Of a DNA stretch of 64,000 nt, positions 8,363-17,460 are shown piece by piece (position 1 is the stretch's first letter; each line of letters starts with the position of its first letter). The position numbers were made by a program, and so were the translations under genes. The stretch is from Duganella levis (GTDB lineage: Bacteria; Pseudomonadota; Gammaproteobacteria; Burkholderiales; Burkholderiaceae_D), in NCBI RefSeq assembly GCF_009857605.1, contig NZ_WWCT01000026.1:28969-92968 (forward strand). The letters are read 5' to 3'. Below the pieces are notes generated by a model. That model was not told where the DNA came from. It did not search any database and saw only the letters and a list, made by a program, of their open reading frames with translations.

Positions 8363-9595
8363 ATGACCACGATAGAACAAAAGGCACTCGCCTATCACCG
8401 TGCCGGCAGCGCTGGCAAAATCGCCATCGAAATCACCAAAAGTGTCAGCACCCAGGAAGACCTGGCGCTGGCTTACTCACCCGGCGTGGCCGCGCCATGC
8501 GTCGAGATCAAGCGCGATCCGGCCAAGGCTTACGAATACACCGCCAAGGGCAACCTGGTCGGCGTCATCACCAACGGCAGCGCGGTGCTCGGCCTGGGTA
8601 ACATCGGCGCACTGGCCGGCAAGCCGGTGATGGAAGGTAAAGTTGTGCTGTTCAAGAAGTTCGCCGGCATCGACGCCTTCGACATCGAAATCGACGAAAG
8701 CGATCCGGATAAGCTGGTGGACATCATCGCCGCCCTGCATCCGACCTTCGGCGGCATCAACCTGGAAGACATCAAGGCGCCTGAGTGCTTCTACATTGAG
8801 CGCAAGCTGCGCGAGCGCCTGTCGATTCCAGTCTTCCACGACGACCAGCATGGCACCGCCATCGTGGTCGGCGCCGGCATGCTGAACGCGATCGAAATGA
8901 CCGGCCGCGATATCGCTACCGTGAAAATCGTCTGCTCCGGCGCTGGCGCCGCAGCCGTGGCCTGCCTGGACCTGCTGGTGGACCTGGGCGCGCAACGCAA
9001 GAACATCTTCGTCTGCGACAGCAAAGGCGTGCTGACCACCGCGCGCAACCTGGACGGCGAAAAAGCCGCCTGGGCGCAGGACACCACCGCCACCACACTG
9101 TCGGACGTGATGCACGACGCCGACGTGTTCCTCGGCGTATCCGGTCCCGGCGTGCTGTCGCAAGCCGACATCCAGAACATGAAGGCGCATCCTATCGTCT
9201 TCACGCTGGCCAATCCTGAGCCGGAACTGCGTCCGGAACTGGTGCGCGAAGTCGCGCCGGATGCGATCATCGCCACCGGCCGTTCGGACTATCCGAACCA
9301 GATCAACAACGCACTGTGCTTCCCTTACCTGTTCCGCGCCGCGCTGGATTCGGGCGCCACCACCATCAACCAGGAAATGAAGCGTGCCTGCGTTGTGGCG
9401 CTGGCCGACATGGCGCGCAGCGATGCGCGCTTCAGCAAGGACTACATCGTGCCTGGCCTGCTGGATCCACGCCTGCTGATCGGTGTCACACCGAAGATCG
9501 CCGCCGCCGCATGGCGCAGCGGCGTCGCCCGCAAGCAGCTGGTTGAGCTGGAATATGCGGACGACCTGAAAGACCTGGCGGAATCGCTGCTGTAA
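8363..9595 (+). CDS. NADP-type malic enzyme, short form without PTA domain
   Basis: 410 residues. Oxidative decarboxylation of malate to pyruvate, supplying NADPH. Motifs: AYSPGVAAPC (N-terminal malic domain), FHDDQHGTA (metal/substrate site) and a Rossmann segment CSGAGAAAVACLDLL. Ends at about residue 410, so it lacks the C-terminal phosphotransacetylase-like domain of the roughly 760-residue MaeB proteins. NADP preference is assumed from family resemblance. Preceded by the gdhA terminator; it ends exactly where the convergent NTF2-like gene ends. Confidence 0.9.
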   Translation: MTTIEQKALAYHRAGSAGKIAIEITKSVSTQEDLALAYSPGVAAPCVEIKRDPAKAYEYTAKGNLVGVITNGSAVLGLGNIGALAGKPVMEGKVVLFKKFAGIDAFDIEIDESDPDKLVDIIAALHPTFGGINLEDIKAPECFYIERKLRERLSIPVFHDDQHGTAIVVGAGMLNAIEMTGRDIATVKIVCSGAGAAAVACLDLLVDLGAQRKNIFVCDSKGVLTTARNLDGEKAAWAQDTTATTLSDVMHDADVFLGVSGPGVLSQADIQNMKAHPIVFTLANPEPELRPELVREVAPDAIIATGRSDYPNQINNALCFPYLFRAALDSGATTINQEMKRACVVALADMARSDARFSKDYIVPGLLDPRLLIGVTPKIAAAAWRSGVARKQLVELEYADDLKDLAESLL

Positions 9596-10039
9596 TCAGC
9601 TCTTGGGCGGACGGATGCCGGTGTACTGGGCTGACACCAGCAGCCACTTGCCGTCCTTGAGCTGCGCCACATAACCGGCGCGCATCGCAAAGGTGCGCGC
9701 CGTTTCGCCCGCGCCCATGGTGTAGGAGATGCGCGTGTAGATCACGGCGCTGTCGCCGAATACGCGCACTAGCGGCTCGTCAACCTTCAGCTGCGGGCTG
9801 GGACGCTTCTGCTCCGGCGCATAGAACGACAACATCTTCTCGCGCGGATCCACCTCGCCGACCGGCGAAATCTCGACGTAATTCTCGGCGGTGATAGCCT
9901 TCAGCGTGGCCAAATCAAAGCTGCCTTGCGCTTCGGCGTGACGCTTGACCAGCGCCGTCAGCTCCTCATCCACCGGTGCGGCGCCTGCGGCACCGGCGGC
10001 CATGACGAGCAAACACTTCAAAACGAATCGCGATATCAT
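9596..10039 (-). CDS. Exported NTF2/SnoaL-like protein (DUF4440-like)
   Basis: 147 residues. A signal peptide spans about residues 1-20 (ends GAAGAAP). The remainder has the alternating pattern of an NTF2-like fold: an N-terminal helix (ELTALVKRHAEAQGSFDLATLKAITAENY), then beta strands ending in DGKWLLVSAQY. This is the layout of DUF4440/SnoaL-like pocket proteins with no assigned reaction. It is convergent with malic enzyme with zero spacing. A second protein of the same general type is encoded at 18885-19385. Confidence 0.7.
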   Translation of the reverse strand: MISRFVLKCLLVMAAGAAGAAPVDEELTALVKRHAEAQGSFDLATLKAITAENYVEISPVGEVDPREKMLSFYAPEQKRPSPQLKVDEPLVRVFGDSAVIYTRISYTMGAGETARTFAMRAGYVAQLKDGKWLLVSAQYTGIRPPKS

Positions 10040-10069
10040 CAGATCATCCCTTTCTTGTCGTTGAAATAA

Positions 10070-10399
10070 TTACTGCGACGGCTGCAGCGCAATCACCGCC
10101 ATGCCCACCAACGCCAGCACCGCACCGGCGATATCGAAACGCGTCAGCGCCACGCCATCCACAAAGCGAAGCCACAGCAGCGCGACGCAAATATACGCAC
10201 CGCCGTACGCCGCATAGGTGCGGCCAGCGGCCGTCGGATGAAGCGTCAACAGCCAGGCAAACAGCGCCAGCGACACCACGGCCGGCGCCAATAGCCACAC
10301 CGTTTTACCCTGCTTCAGCACCAGCCAGGGCAAATAGCAGCCGACGATTTCCGCCAGCGCGGTGATAAAGAACAGCGATGCGATTTTGAAGAATGCCAT
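10070..10399 (-). CDS. YnfA/UPF0060 family small membrane protein
   Basis: 109 residues with four hydrophobic helices. AEIVGCYLPWLVLKQG (first loop) and AAYGGAYICVALLWL are hallmarks of the YnfA family, a small SMR-like inner-membrane protein. Its ATG directly abuts the TAG stop of the upstream glycosyltransferase, so the two are co-transcribed. Efflux has been proposed for YnfA relatives, but substrate here is unknown. Confidence 0.88.
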   Translation of the reverse strand: MAFFKIASLFFITALAEIVGCYLPWLVLKQGKTVWLLAPAVVSLALFAWLLTLHPTAAGRTYAAYGGAYICVALLWLRFVDGVALTRFDIAGAVLALVGMAVIALQPSQ

Positions 10400-11659
10400 C
10401 TACCGGGCTCCAGATACTTGGTTGATCAGACGGACCGCCGCTGCGACACCGTTCTCTTGCGCCATCGCGCGCGCCACCACCGGCGCCTTCGCCTGCATTG
10501 CCGGACTGACTGCGCGGAGGCGCGACGCCAGCTGTTTTGCGGTCACGCTGCGGCGATGCAAAGGTTTGCCGGCGATGCCGATGCGGCGCAGCTCCTTGCC
10601 CCAATGTTCCTGCTCGCTGATGTGCGCGACGACGACGGACGGCCTGCCCGCCAGCGTGACCGATTGCGTGGTGCCGGCGCCGCCGTGATGCACCACCGCA
10701 GCACAGCGTGGGAAGATCAGATGATGCGGCGAGGCCGGGACGTACAGTATCTGCTGGTCGGACTGGAAACCGCAAGCAGCGGCATCTTCAGTCTGAATGA
10801 TGGCGCGACAACCGGCCATCTGCGCGGCGTCCGTGAACAGGCGCAGGGTATCGGTCTGATTAGGAATGTCGCGCGGCGTCCAGCTACCGAAAGTCATGTA
10901 GACCGGTGCATCGCCGGCAGCAAGGAAGGCTTCGACCGCATCGGTCAGGCGGCCTTCGATCTGCATATTCGGCATATCAAGAAAGCCGCACAGCTGGATC
11001 GATGACGGCCAATCCGGCTGCCGCTCACACAACTGCGGACTGACCGCCACCAGCGTCAAAAGATCGGACAGCCACACTTCATTGACGAAATCCCTCGTCA
11101 ACGGCATATTCAAACGCGCCCGCAGGCGATTGGGATAACGCCCCGCCGTTTTTTGCAACGCCCAGCAGCTCAGCCACCACAGGAAGCTTTGTCCGAACGG
11201 CAGCCCGATAGGATGGCTATGCCCACTCGGAATCGCTACATGCGACAGCAGCACGCTGACATACGGCTTGCCGGCCTGCTCGGCGGCGATCTGCAAGGGA
11301 TACATGAAGTAGTGGCCAACCAGCAGATCCGACTCGGCCGCCAGTTCCAGCGCAGCGGCCAGCATCGCCTCTTCCGCTGGCAGGAACGCAGCCTCCATCA
11401 GCATCGTCATCTGCTTCAACGGATTGCGCATGCCGATGGCCGCCTCGCCGATGCGCGCCGCTTCAGACAGCGGAATCACCGGCGACGCAATCACCCGCAG
11501 CGTCACGCCGGATGGTGACACCATGCCGGCATACGCGCCGCTGTCGACGCAGGTAATCAGCAGCGTCACCTCGTGACCGGCCTGCTGCAAGCCTTCCGCC
11601 AGCGCCACGAACGGCCGGATATCGCCGTGACTTCCCCACGTTTGCAAACCAATCTTCAT
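10400..11659 (-). CDS. UGT/MGT-type glycosyltransferase (GT1, GT-B fold)
   Basis: 419 residues from ATG 11659, which has GGAG 5 nt upstream (an in-frame TTG at 11683 would extend it). N-terminal acceptor domain begins MKIGLQTWGSHGDIRPF, typical of GT1 glycosyltransferases acting on lipids, sterols or macrolides. The C-terminal donor site has VVHHGGAGTTQSVTLAGRP, the nucleotide-sugar binding signature with paired His and Gly residues. It may glycosylate a lipid or natural product; the acceptor cannot be inferred. YnfA follows directly in the same operon. Confidence 0.85.
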   Translation of the reverse strand: MKIGLQTWGSHGDIRPFVALAEGLQQAGHEVTLLITCVDSGAYAGMVSPSGVTLRVIASPVIPLSEAARIGEAAIGMRNPLKQMTMLMEAAFLPAEEAMLAAALELAAESDLLVGHYFMYPLQIAAEQAGKPYVSVLLSHVAIPSGHSHPIGLPFGQSFLWWLSCWALQKTAGRYPNRLRARLNMPLTRDFVNEVWLSDLLTLVAVSPQLCERQPDWPSSIQLCGFLDMPNMQIEGRLTDAVEAFLAAGDAPVYMTFGSWTPRDIPNQTDTLRLFTDAAQMAGCRAIIQTEDAAACGFQSDQQILYVPASPHHLIFPRCAAVVHHGGAGTTQSVTLAGRPSVVVAHISEQEHWGKELRRIGIAGKPLHRRSVTAKQLASRLRAVSPAMQAKAPVVARAMAQENGVAAAVRLINQVSGAR

Positions 11660-11719
11660 CCGCACTCCATAATTATTTATCAATTATGGAATGCGCAACT
11701 CCGTCATGCAAGCGATTAA

Positions 11720-13366
11720 TCAGGCGATGCGGCGTACGTCCTCTTCCAGCGATGGTACAGCCACCGGCGGCGACGCCTTGCGCGTACGGCCACGCAAGCC
11801 GCTCACGCTGGCGGTGTGCGACTCCAGCTTGAACACATCCACCACGTGCGCCAGGCTGGTAGCCTGGTCTTGCAGTTCCTGCGCGGCGGCCGATGCCTGC
11901 TCGACCAGCGCAGTATTCTGCTGCGTCATGCTGTCCATCTCGCTGATGGCGTTGTTGACCTGCTCAATGCCGGCCGTCTGCTCCATGCTGGCGCCACTGA
12001 TTTCGCCCATGATCTCGGTCACGCGCTTCACGCTGGTCACCACTTCGTGCATGGTCTCGGCGGCCTTGTGCACCTGCTCGGAGCCGGCGCCCACCTTCAC
12101 CACCGAATCATCGATCAGCGCCTTGATCTCCTTGGCCGCTGCTGCCGAGCGTTGCGCAAGGTTGCGCACCTCGGTCGCCACCACCGCGAAGCCGCGGCCC
12201 TGCTCACCAGCGCGCGCGGCTTCCACCGCCGCATTCAGTGCCAGGATATTGGTCTGGAAAGCGATGCCGTCGATGACCGAAATGATGTCCACGATCTTCT
12301 TCGATGACGCATTGATCGACGCCATGGTCACGGTCACCTGCTCCATCACCTGGCCACCCTGCTCCGACACGCCGGACGCCGATACCGCCAGCGTATTGGC
12401 CTGCATGGCGTTGTGCGCATTCTGGCGCACGGTGCCGGTCAGTTCTTCCATCGCGGTGGCGACCTTCTCCAGCGATTCCGACTGATGCTCGGTACGTACC
12501 GACAGATCGCGGTTACCGCTGGCGATCTCGGAAGACGCCGTGGCGATCAGGTTGGTGCCCTGGCGCACCTGACCAACGATGGACGACAGGTTGTCGCGCA
12601 TGGCTGCAATCGCGTGCAGCAAGCTGGTTTTGTCATTGGCCTTGACCTGCACCGTCACCGACAGATCACCCTCTGCGATCCTGTTGGCGATGTCGGTCGC
12701 GTAGGTCGGTTCGCCGCCCAATTGCTTGAGCAGCAGCTGCGTATTCACCCACGCAATCAGCACGCTCACCAGCAGCGACAACACGGCTTGCAGCACGATC
12801 CACAGGAAGGCGTCGCTGGCATGTGCATCCACGCCGGCGCTGGCGGCGCGCGTCTCATCCTGCGACGCTTTCAGCACCGTCGCGATATCGGCCACGATCT
12901 GCTTGCGCAGCGGGCTGCATTCATTGGTCAGGAAGGCCGCGAAGCCTTCCATGTCGCCGGCTTCGCGCAGCTGGCGCGGACGCTTCAGCGCATCGGCCAT
13001 TTTCAGCAGGCCATCGCGCACCTTGGCGAAATTGGCGTCGCCTTTGTACGACGCAGTCATCTGCTCCAGCGCGGCCAGATAAATGGCCTTCTGTTCGTCG
13101 ACAACCAGCAGCTCTTTTGCTGCCGCTGCGGCATCGGCAAACACATACGCATTGCGCGCCGCGATGCCGGTTTGGTCCAGCGCTTCACGCGCCACGTACA
13201 GCGGTTCCAGCTTCTCGCTCATCACGCGCTGCTCGTCGTGGAACGCATTGGTAATCGACGACGTGCGCACAATCGCAAACGTCGCCATGATCAGCATCAG
13301 CGCAGTCAGCGTGCCAAAGCTCAGTGCCAGCTGCGTACCTATTTTTAGTTTTTTAAACGCTTCCAT
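11720..13366 (-). CDS. Methyl-accepting chemotaxis protein
   Basis: 548 residues from ATG 13366 (AGGA 5 nt upstream; TTG 13396 would lack one). Domains: first membrane helix about residues 10-30, four-helix-bundle periplasmic sensor about 31-190, second helix about 190-212, HAMP about 213-265, then methylation helices and signalling domain. The conserved hairpin tip reads EAARAGEQGRGFAVVATEVRNL. There is no C-terminal CheR-tethering pentapeptide (ends EEDVRRIA). It relays an unknown periplasmic signal to CheA/CheW encoded elsewhere. The cytoplasmic part is close to that of the receptor at 21585. Confidence 0.92.
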   Translation of the reverse strand: MEAFKKLKIGTQLALSFGTLTALMLIMATFAIVRTSSITNAFHDEQRVMSEKLEPLYVAREALDQTGIAARNAYVFADAAAAAKELLVVDEQKAIYLAALEQMTASYKGDANFAKVRDGLLKMADALKRPRQLREAGDMEGFAAFLTNECSPLRKQIVADIATVLKASQDETRAASAGVDAHASDAFLWIVLQAVLSLLVSVLIAWVNTQLLLKQLGGEPTYATDIANRIAEGDLSVTVQVKANDKTSLLHAIAAMRDNLSSIVGQVRQGTNLIATASSEIASGNRDLSVRTEHQSESLEKVATAMEELTGTVRQNAHNAMQANTLAVSASGVSEQGGQVMEQVTVTMASINASSKKIVDIISVIDGIAFQTNILALNAAVEAARAGEQGRGFAVVATEVRNLAQRSAAAAKEIKALIDDSVVKVGAGSEQVHKAAETMHEVVTSVKRVTEIMGEISGASMEQTAGIEQVNNAISEMDSMTQQNTALVEQASAAAQELQDQATSLAHVVDVFKLESHTASVSGLRGRTRKASPPVAVPSLEEDVRRIA

Positions 13367-13394
13367 CAACTTCCTATTTGTAAAGGACGAACGC

Positions 13395-13419
13395 AAAAAA
13401 ACGGCGCGGTGGCGCCGTT
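13395..13419 (-). terminator. Rho-independent terminator of the lipoprotein gene
   Basis: Read on the minus strand: ACGGCGC-CACC-GCGCCGT followed by seven T. It lies about 85 nt beyond the lipoprotein stop codon and upstream of the chemotaxis receptor. Confidence 0.75.
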
Positions 13420-13503
13420 AGTTGAGCAATTATCCATTAAAGTGTGCGTTTGTCTATGACAAATAGGTAATTCTGCTACATTTTCATCACTTTAGAGAGG
13501 TGA

Positions 13504-14745
13504 CTAAGGGATACGCTTAGTGTAGAAAGCCTTCAAACCGGTTTCATCGCCAGCCAGCAGTAGCGCGTGGTCGGCAAACAGCATCTGCCGGAACACCGGC
13601 GACGGTCCGAGTGCGGCGCCACCAGGCAAAGTAAAGCGCAGCAGCACCGGCGTTTGCGACGACAGCGGCGACGCGTTGACAGCGTAATCGGCCAGCACCA
13701 GCACATCGCCCACCGCATCGCCGGCCTTGAACGAACCGACCACGCTGCCGGCGATAGCGACGCCGCCGCTGAAGGCATGCGCATCGATGTCCGCCACGCG
13801 CACATTGCCGGCCCAGCTGGTGGACAGCGTCTCTTGCGTCAGGTCGGTGCGGCCAGTGGGCAGCACCGGCGCGCCGCTGGTGTCGAGCGCCACGCCCATC
13901 ACGCCGCCGGCAGCGGTGGTCGTGGCTTTGCCGTTCCACAGCACGCCCATCTTGCCGGCGGCGTTGAGCGCAAGCGGATATGGCTGCGCGCCGCCGGTGC
14001 TGAGGGAACGCACGGTCGGCGCGCCGGCGCCGTTGGCCCACATGCCCAGCATCGCGCCGCCTCCTTCCATCCAGCTTGCCAGCACCGTGCCGCTGGCCGC
14101 CGTCACGCGCGGATGCAGGGCCGAAGTGGACAGCGTGAACGGCGGCGTAAGCTGCCTGCCGTTGAAATCGAACTTGCACAACTTGAGCAGATACTGCGTC
14201 TTGTCGGTGACCGGCAGCAGCGAGAAGGTGGTGGCCAGCCAGAAGCCGTTGCCGTCGGCCGCACCGCCGTTTTCGGCCGGCGCGTAATCGCCTGCGGGAT
14301 AAAGGTCGCTGGCAGTGCCGGTCAGGCGCGCCTGCGCATCGAAGTGCAGCAGCCGCGTGCCGGCGCTGGCCTGCACCATGACGAAACCGTCCGGCGACAG
14401 CATCATCTGCCACTCGCCGGTGTAGCCGGTGGCCAGCGTAAAACCGTAATCGGTGGAAGACAGCAGCTTGCCCTGGCTATCCACCACGCTCAGTCGCGTG
14501 GCCGCATACACAGGCTTGCCGTTGACAGTGACGAAGGAATCGGAGCGCGAGCGCACCACGATATGGTCGCCCACCACCAGCGCATCGGCCATGGCCGGCA
14601 GCACGCCAACGGTGACGGGATCGGAAACAGAGATGGAGGCCGAGGCCACCGAACTGCCTGCGGTGACAGTGCCGCTGGAGGAACCACCACCACCACCACC
14701 ACAGGCGCTCAGCAACGCCACAACAAGAAGGAGAAAAACACGCAT
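13504..14745 (-). CDS. Putative outer-membrane lipoprotein with poly-Gly linker
   Basis: 413 residues from ATG 14745. N-terminal signal MRVFLLLVVALLSAC is a clear lipobox with Cys15 as the lipidated residue, followed directly by GGGGGG and a Ser/Gly-rich tether. The remaining sequence is repetitive in character, with short strands and segments such as GKLLSSTDYGFTLATGYTGEWQMMLSPDGFVMVQ, split over several blades, suggesting a beta-propeller-like surface protein. No family recognised. It is transcribed after the amidohydrolase gene, separated by a large hairpin. Confidence 0.7.
   Translation of the reverse strand: MRVFLLLVVALLSACGGGGGGSSSGTVTAGSSVASASISVSDPVTVGVLPAMADALVVGDHIVVRSRSDSFVTVNGKPVYAATRLSVVDSQGKLLSSTDYGFTLATGYTGEWQMMLSPDGFVMVQASAGTRLLHFDAQARLTGTASDLYPAGDYAPAENGGAADGNGFWLATTFSLLPVTDKTQYLLKLCKFDFNGRQLTPPFTLSTSALHPRVTAASGTVLASWMEGGGAMLGMWANGAGAPTVRSLSTGGAQPYPLALNAAGKMGVLWNGKATTTAAGGVMGVALDTSGAPVLPTGRTDLTQETLSTSWAGNVRVADIDAHAFSGGVAIAGSVVGSFKAGDAVGDVLVLADYAVNASPLSSQTPVLLRFTLPGGAALGPSPVFRQMLFADHALLLAGDETGLKAFYTKRIP
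14683..14700. repeat. Six ACC trinucleotide units encoding poly-Gly
   Basis: Six perfect ACC units on the plus strand (GGT on the coding strand) encode the Gly run just after the lipobox Cys. Slippage would change linker length by whole residues without breaking the frame. Confidence 0.8.
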
Positions 14746-14793
14746 GCGGCCAGTATAAAAAGAAAAACAACTTCTCCCTACGCTGCCCGCATG

Positions 14794-14830
14794 GCCTGGC
14801 AAGCCAGTGTGATGCCCTGGCAGGCCAGGC
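14794..14830 (-). terminator. Large two-part hairpin after the amidohydrolase gene
   Basis: GCCTGGC (14794-14800) pairs with GCCAGGC (14824-14830); inside it GCCAG (14803-14807) pairs with CTGGC (14817-14821). It begins 10 nt after the amidohydrolase stop on the minus strand. No T-run follows, so it could be a transcript 3'-end stabiliser or a REP-like element. Confidence 0.45.
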
Positions 14831-14839
14831 GATATCACC

Positions 14840-16117
14840 TTACTGACGAATAACCGCGCCGCCCTTCATCACGAACGACACCTTGGTCAGCTCCGTCGCA
14901 TCGTCGGCAGCATTACCTTTAACGGCGATGATGTCGGCGTACTTGCCGACGCTGATCGAACCCACGCGGTCTTTCCAGCCCAGCAGGTCGGCGGCGTTGA
15001 TGGTGGCGGCTTGAATCGCCTGCATCGACGTCATGCCGTATTTGACCATGTAGTAGAACTGCTTGGCATTATCGCCGTGCGGGTAGACGCCGGCGTCGGT
15101 GCCGAAGGCCATCTTGGCGCCGCCCTGGAAGGCCTTGCGGAAGTTATCGCGCTGAAGCTGACCGACCTTCTTCTCTTTCTCGATCGATTCCGGCAGCATG
15201 CCGGCCTTGGCGCCTTCCTGCAGGATGAAGTCATCGTCGTAGATGTCCATTACCAGATAGGTGCCGTGTTCCTTGGCCAGCTTGATGCCTGCATCGTCAA
15301 TCAGGCTTGCGTGTTCGATCGAGTCCACGCCGGCGACGATCGCGTCGTGGATCGCGCTGGTGCCGTGTGCATGCGCGGCTACCTTGCGGCCCAGCTTATG
15401 CGCTTCGCTGACGATGGCCTGCATCTCTTCCAGCGTGTACTGCTGCGCGCCCGGCTCGTCGCCCTTCGACAGCACGCCGCCCGAGGCGCAGATCTTGATC
15501 ACGTCCGCGCCGTACTTGGCCATCTCGCGCACCTTGGCGCGCGCCTCCCACGGACCATCCGCCACGCCACGGCCGGTGAAGTTGACGTCCGGCGGCAGCA
15601 GGTTCTCGTCGCAGTGGCCGCCCTTGATGCCGATGGCGTAACCGGCGGTGCGCATGCGCGGGCCGATGAAATCGCCCTCGTTGATGGCATCGCGCAGCGC
15701 CACGTCGCCAAAGCCGCCGGCGCCGACGTTGCGCACGGTGGTGAAGCCGGCTTCCAGCGTCTTGCGCGCGGTGCGCACGCCATACAGCGCAGCGCGGGTG
15801 TCGGACACGCCCAGCGCGTTGTAGCCGCTCAGGTAAGGGTCGGCGGTGAGGTGGGTATGCGCGTCGATCAGGCCTGGCAACACGGTCTGCGCCGACAGGT
15901 CAATCACCTTGGCGCCGGCCGGCACTTGCGCCGAGGCGCTCGGGCCCACCGACGTAATGCGCTCGCCGGTGATGACGATAGTCTGGTCCTTCAGCACCGT
16001 GCCGGTGACCACGTCGACCAGTTTGCCGGCGCGGATCACGGTCACCTCGTCCGCGGCGCTGACCTGCGCGGCGGCGCCGAGGATGGTGGCGGAAATCAGG
16101 ATGTGCTTCAGTTTCAT
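14840..16117 (-). CDS. Exported metal-dependent amidohydrolase
   Basis: 425 residues. Signal peptide about residues 1-21 (ends AAQVSAADE). It belongs to the amidohydrolase superfamily, imidazolonepropionase/Xaa-Pro dipeptidase-like branch. Visible metal ligands include HxH in LPGLIDAHTHL, a Lys-containing segment GADVIKICASGG, HAHG, the later His of SIEHASLID, and the catalytic Asp in AFGTDAGVYPHGDN. It is probably a periplasmic hydrolase of cyclic amides or dipeptides; substrate unknown. Separate from the leftward SenA-like gene by about 60 bp on the same strand. Confidence 0.85.
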   Translation of the reverse strand: MKLKHILISATILGAAAQVSAADEVTVIRAGKLVDVVTGTVLKDQTIVITGERITSVGPSASAQVPAGAKVIDLSAQTVLPGLIDAHTHLTADPYLSGYNALGVSDTRAALYGVRTARKTLEAGFTTVRNVGAGGFGDVALRDAINEGDFIGPRMRTAGYAIGIKGGHCDENLLPPDVNFTGRGVADGPWEARAKVREMAKYGADVIKICASGGVLSKGDEPGAQQYTLEEMQAIVSEAHKLGRKVAAHAHGTSAIHDAIVAGVDSIEHASLIDDAGIKLAKEHGTYLVMDIYDDDFILQEGAKAGMLPESIEKEKKVGQLQRDNFRKAFQGGAKMAFGTDAGVYPHGDNAKQFYYMVKYGMTSMQAIQAATINAADLLGWKDRVGSISVGKYADIIAVKGNAADDATELTKVSFVMKGGAVIRQ

Positions 16118-16177
16118 GGGGCGGCGCCTTTGGCTGGGAAAACAAAAAGCATAGCAGAGCGCCCGCCAAATGAGAAA

Positions 16178-17371
16178 CTATCCCGGCCAGGCACAGGTGC
16201 GGAAACCTGCAAAGAGATCGTCGCGCTCCGGCAGCTGGAAATGGCGGAATTTGGCCGAGCCAAAGCGCGACGGCGTGGCGAACGAAGCGCCGCGTAACAC
16301 CTGATGCGTATGAAACCACGGCTCGGAATACTCAAGATAGCGGTCCGCCTGAAAATCCGGATACGGCTCGAACGGCGACGCGGTCCACTCCCACAGCTGG
16401 CCCCAGCGGAAGGCGGGATGCCCCGACAAAGCCGCATATTCCCACTCTGCTTCGGTCGGCAGGCGGCGTCCGGCCCAGGCGCAATAGGCCTGCGCCTCAT
16501 ACAGATTCACATGCCGCACCGGCTCCGCGCCAGCCAGCGTGGACGGCCGGCCGAAGCGCGTGGTGCGCCATTGCGCGCCGTCGCGCTGCCAGTAGCGCGG
16601 TGAGGAACGCTCCTGCCGCATCAGCCAATCGGCGCCGGCATTGCTCCAGAACTGGCGCTGGTCGTAGCCGCCATCGGTGACGAAATCTGCATACTGGGTA
16701 TTGGTCACCAGTGTACTATCCATGCGAAACGGCGCCACATGGAAGCTGTGCGCCTGGCGCTCATTGTCGAACACGAAGCCGGCGCCGGGCTTGCTGCCCA
16801 TCTGGATGGTCCCGCCGGGGAAGCCGATTTCGGACGGCGCAAACATCTGCTGTTCTTCAGCCGCTGCGTACACCGGCGCCGCCAGGCCCAATGTCTGCAA
16901 GGTGTAGAGCAAGGCTTCGCCGCGCATGTCTTCGTAGGCCAGCGCCAGTCGGTATGGATACAAGGCCTCGTCGGTATTCGGTTCGCGCGTCAGCTTGTCC
17001 TGCACGCGGTCCAGCACTTCGTAGCAGTAGGTCTTGACGCCACCGGCGCTGGGCAAGTCCAGCGTCCAGCGGCTGCGGTGCGGCACGCGGGTGGCGTCGA
17101 ACCAGTCGTCGCCTTTGGTCAGCAGGCAGTGGCCGTTGGCGTCGGCCGGATGGCTGGATGTCGCCTCGCGCAGGATGAACCATTCGGCGAACCAGGCGGT
17201 GTGGCCCAATTCCCACAACGGCGGATTGATGGTGCGCAGCTGCGGCACGCTCGCCGCAGCATCCATGCCGGCGGTGGCAAAGCAGTCGAACAATGACAGC
17301 GTGGTCTCCCTCGTGTGCTGGAGGGCATGGGCCAGTTGCTGCGATGTGGCATTCCTGAATGAAGAGGTCAT
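16178..17371 (-). CDS. SenA/EgtB-like sulfoxide/selenoneine synthase family protein
   Basis: 397 residues with an N-terminal DinB-like helical domain (about 10-165) and a C-terminal formylglycine-generating-enzyme-like domain (about 185-395; RLPTEAEWEYAAL, WEWTASPFEPYP, RGASFATPSRF). NPPLWELGHTAWFAEWF and WFDATRVPHRSRW recall selenoneine synthase SenA rather than EgtB. Divergent from selD by 89 bp, which fits SenA context. Odd point: the iron-binding HxxxH of the family (intact in EgtB at 35198) reads Y146-E-D-M-R150; only His57 of the triad remains. No SenB glycosyltransferase is recognised in the window. Function is therefore uncertain despite family membership. Confidence 0.7.
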   Translation of the reverse strand: MTSSFRNATSQQLAHALQHTRETTLSLFDCFATAGMDAAASVPQLRTINPPLWELGHTAWFAEWFILREATSSHPADANGHCLLTKGDDWFDATRVPHRSRWTLDLPSAGGVKTYCYEVLDRVQDKLTREPNTDEALYPYRLALAYEDMRGEALLYTLQTLGLAAPVYAAAEEQQMFAPSEIGFPGGTIQMGSKPGAGFVFDNERQAHSFHVAPFRMDSTLVTNTQYADFVTDGGYDQRQFWSNAGADWLMRQERSSPRYWQRDGAQWRTTRFGRPSTLAGAEPVRHVNLYEAQAYCAWAGRRLPTEAEWEYAALSGHPAFRWGQLWEWTASPFEPYPDFQADRYLEYSEPWFHTHQVLRGASFATPSRFGSAKFRHFQLPERDDLFAGFRTCAWPG

Positions 17372-17460
17372 GCCTTAATTGTAACCGGCCACGGTTCAAG
17401 CGGCGTTGCCGGAGTTGGAGGATAATCTGCGCCATCAGACTTCACCAGGAAATGCCCATC

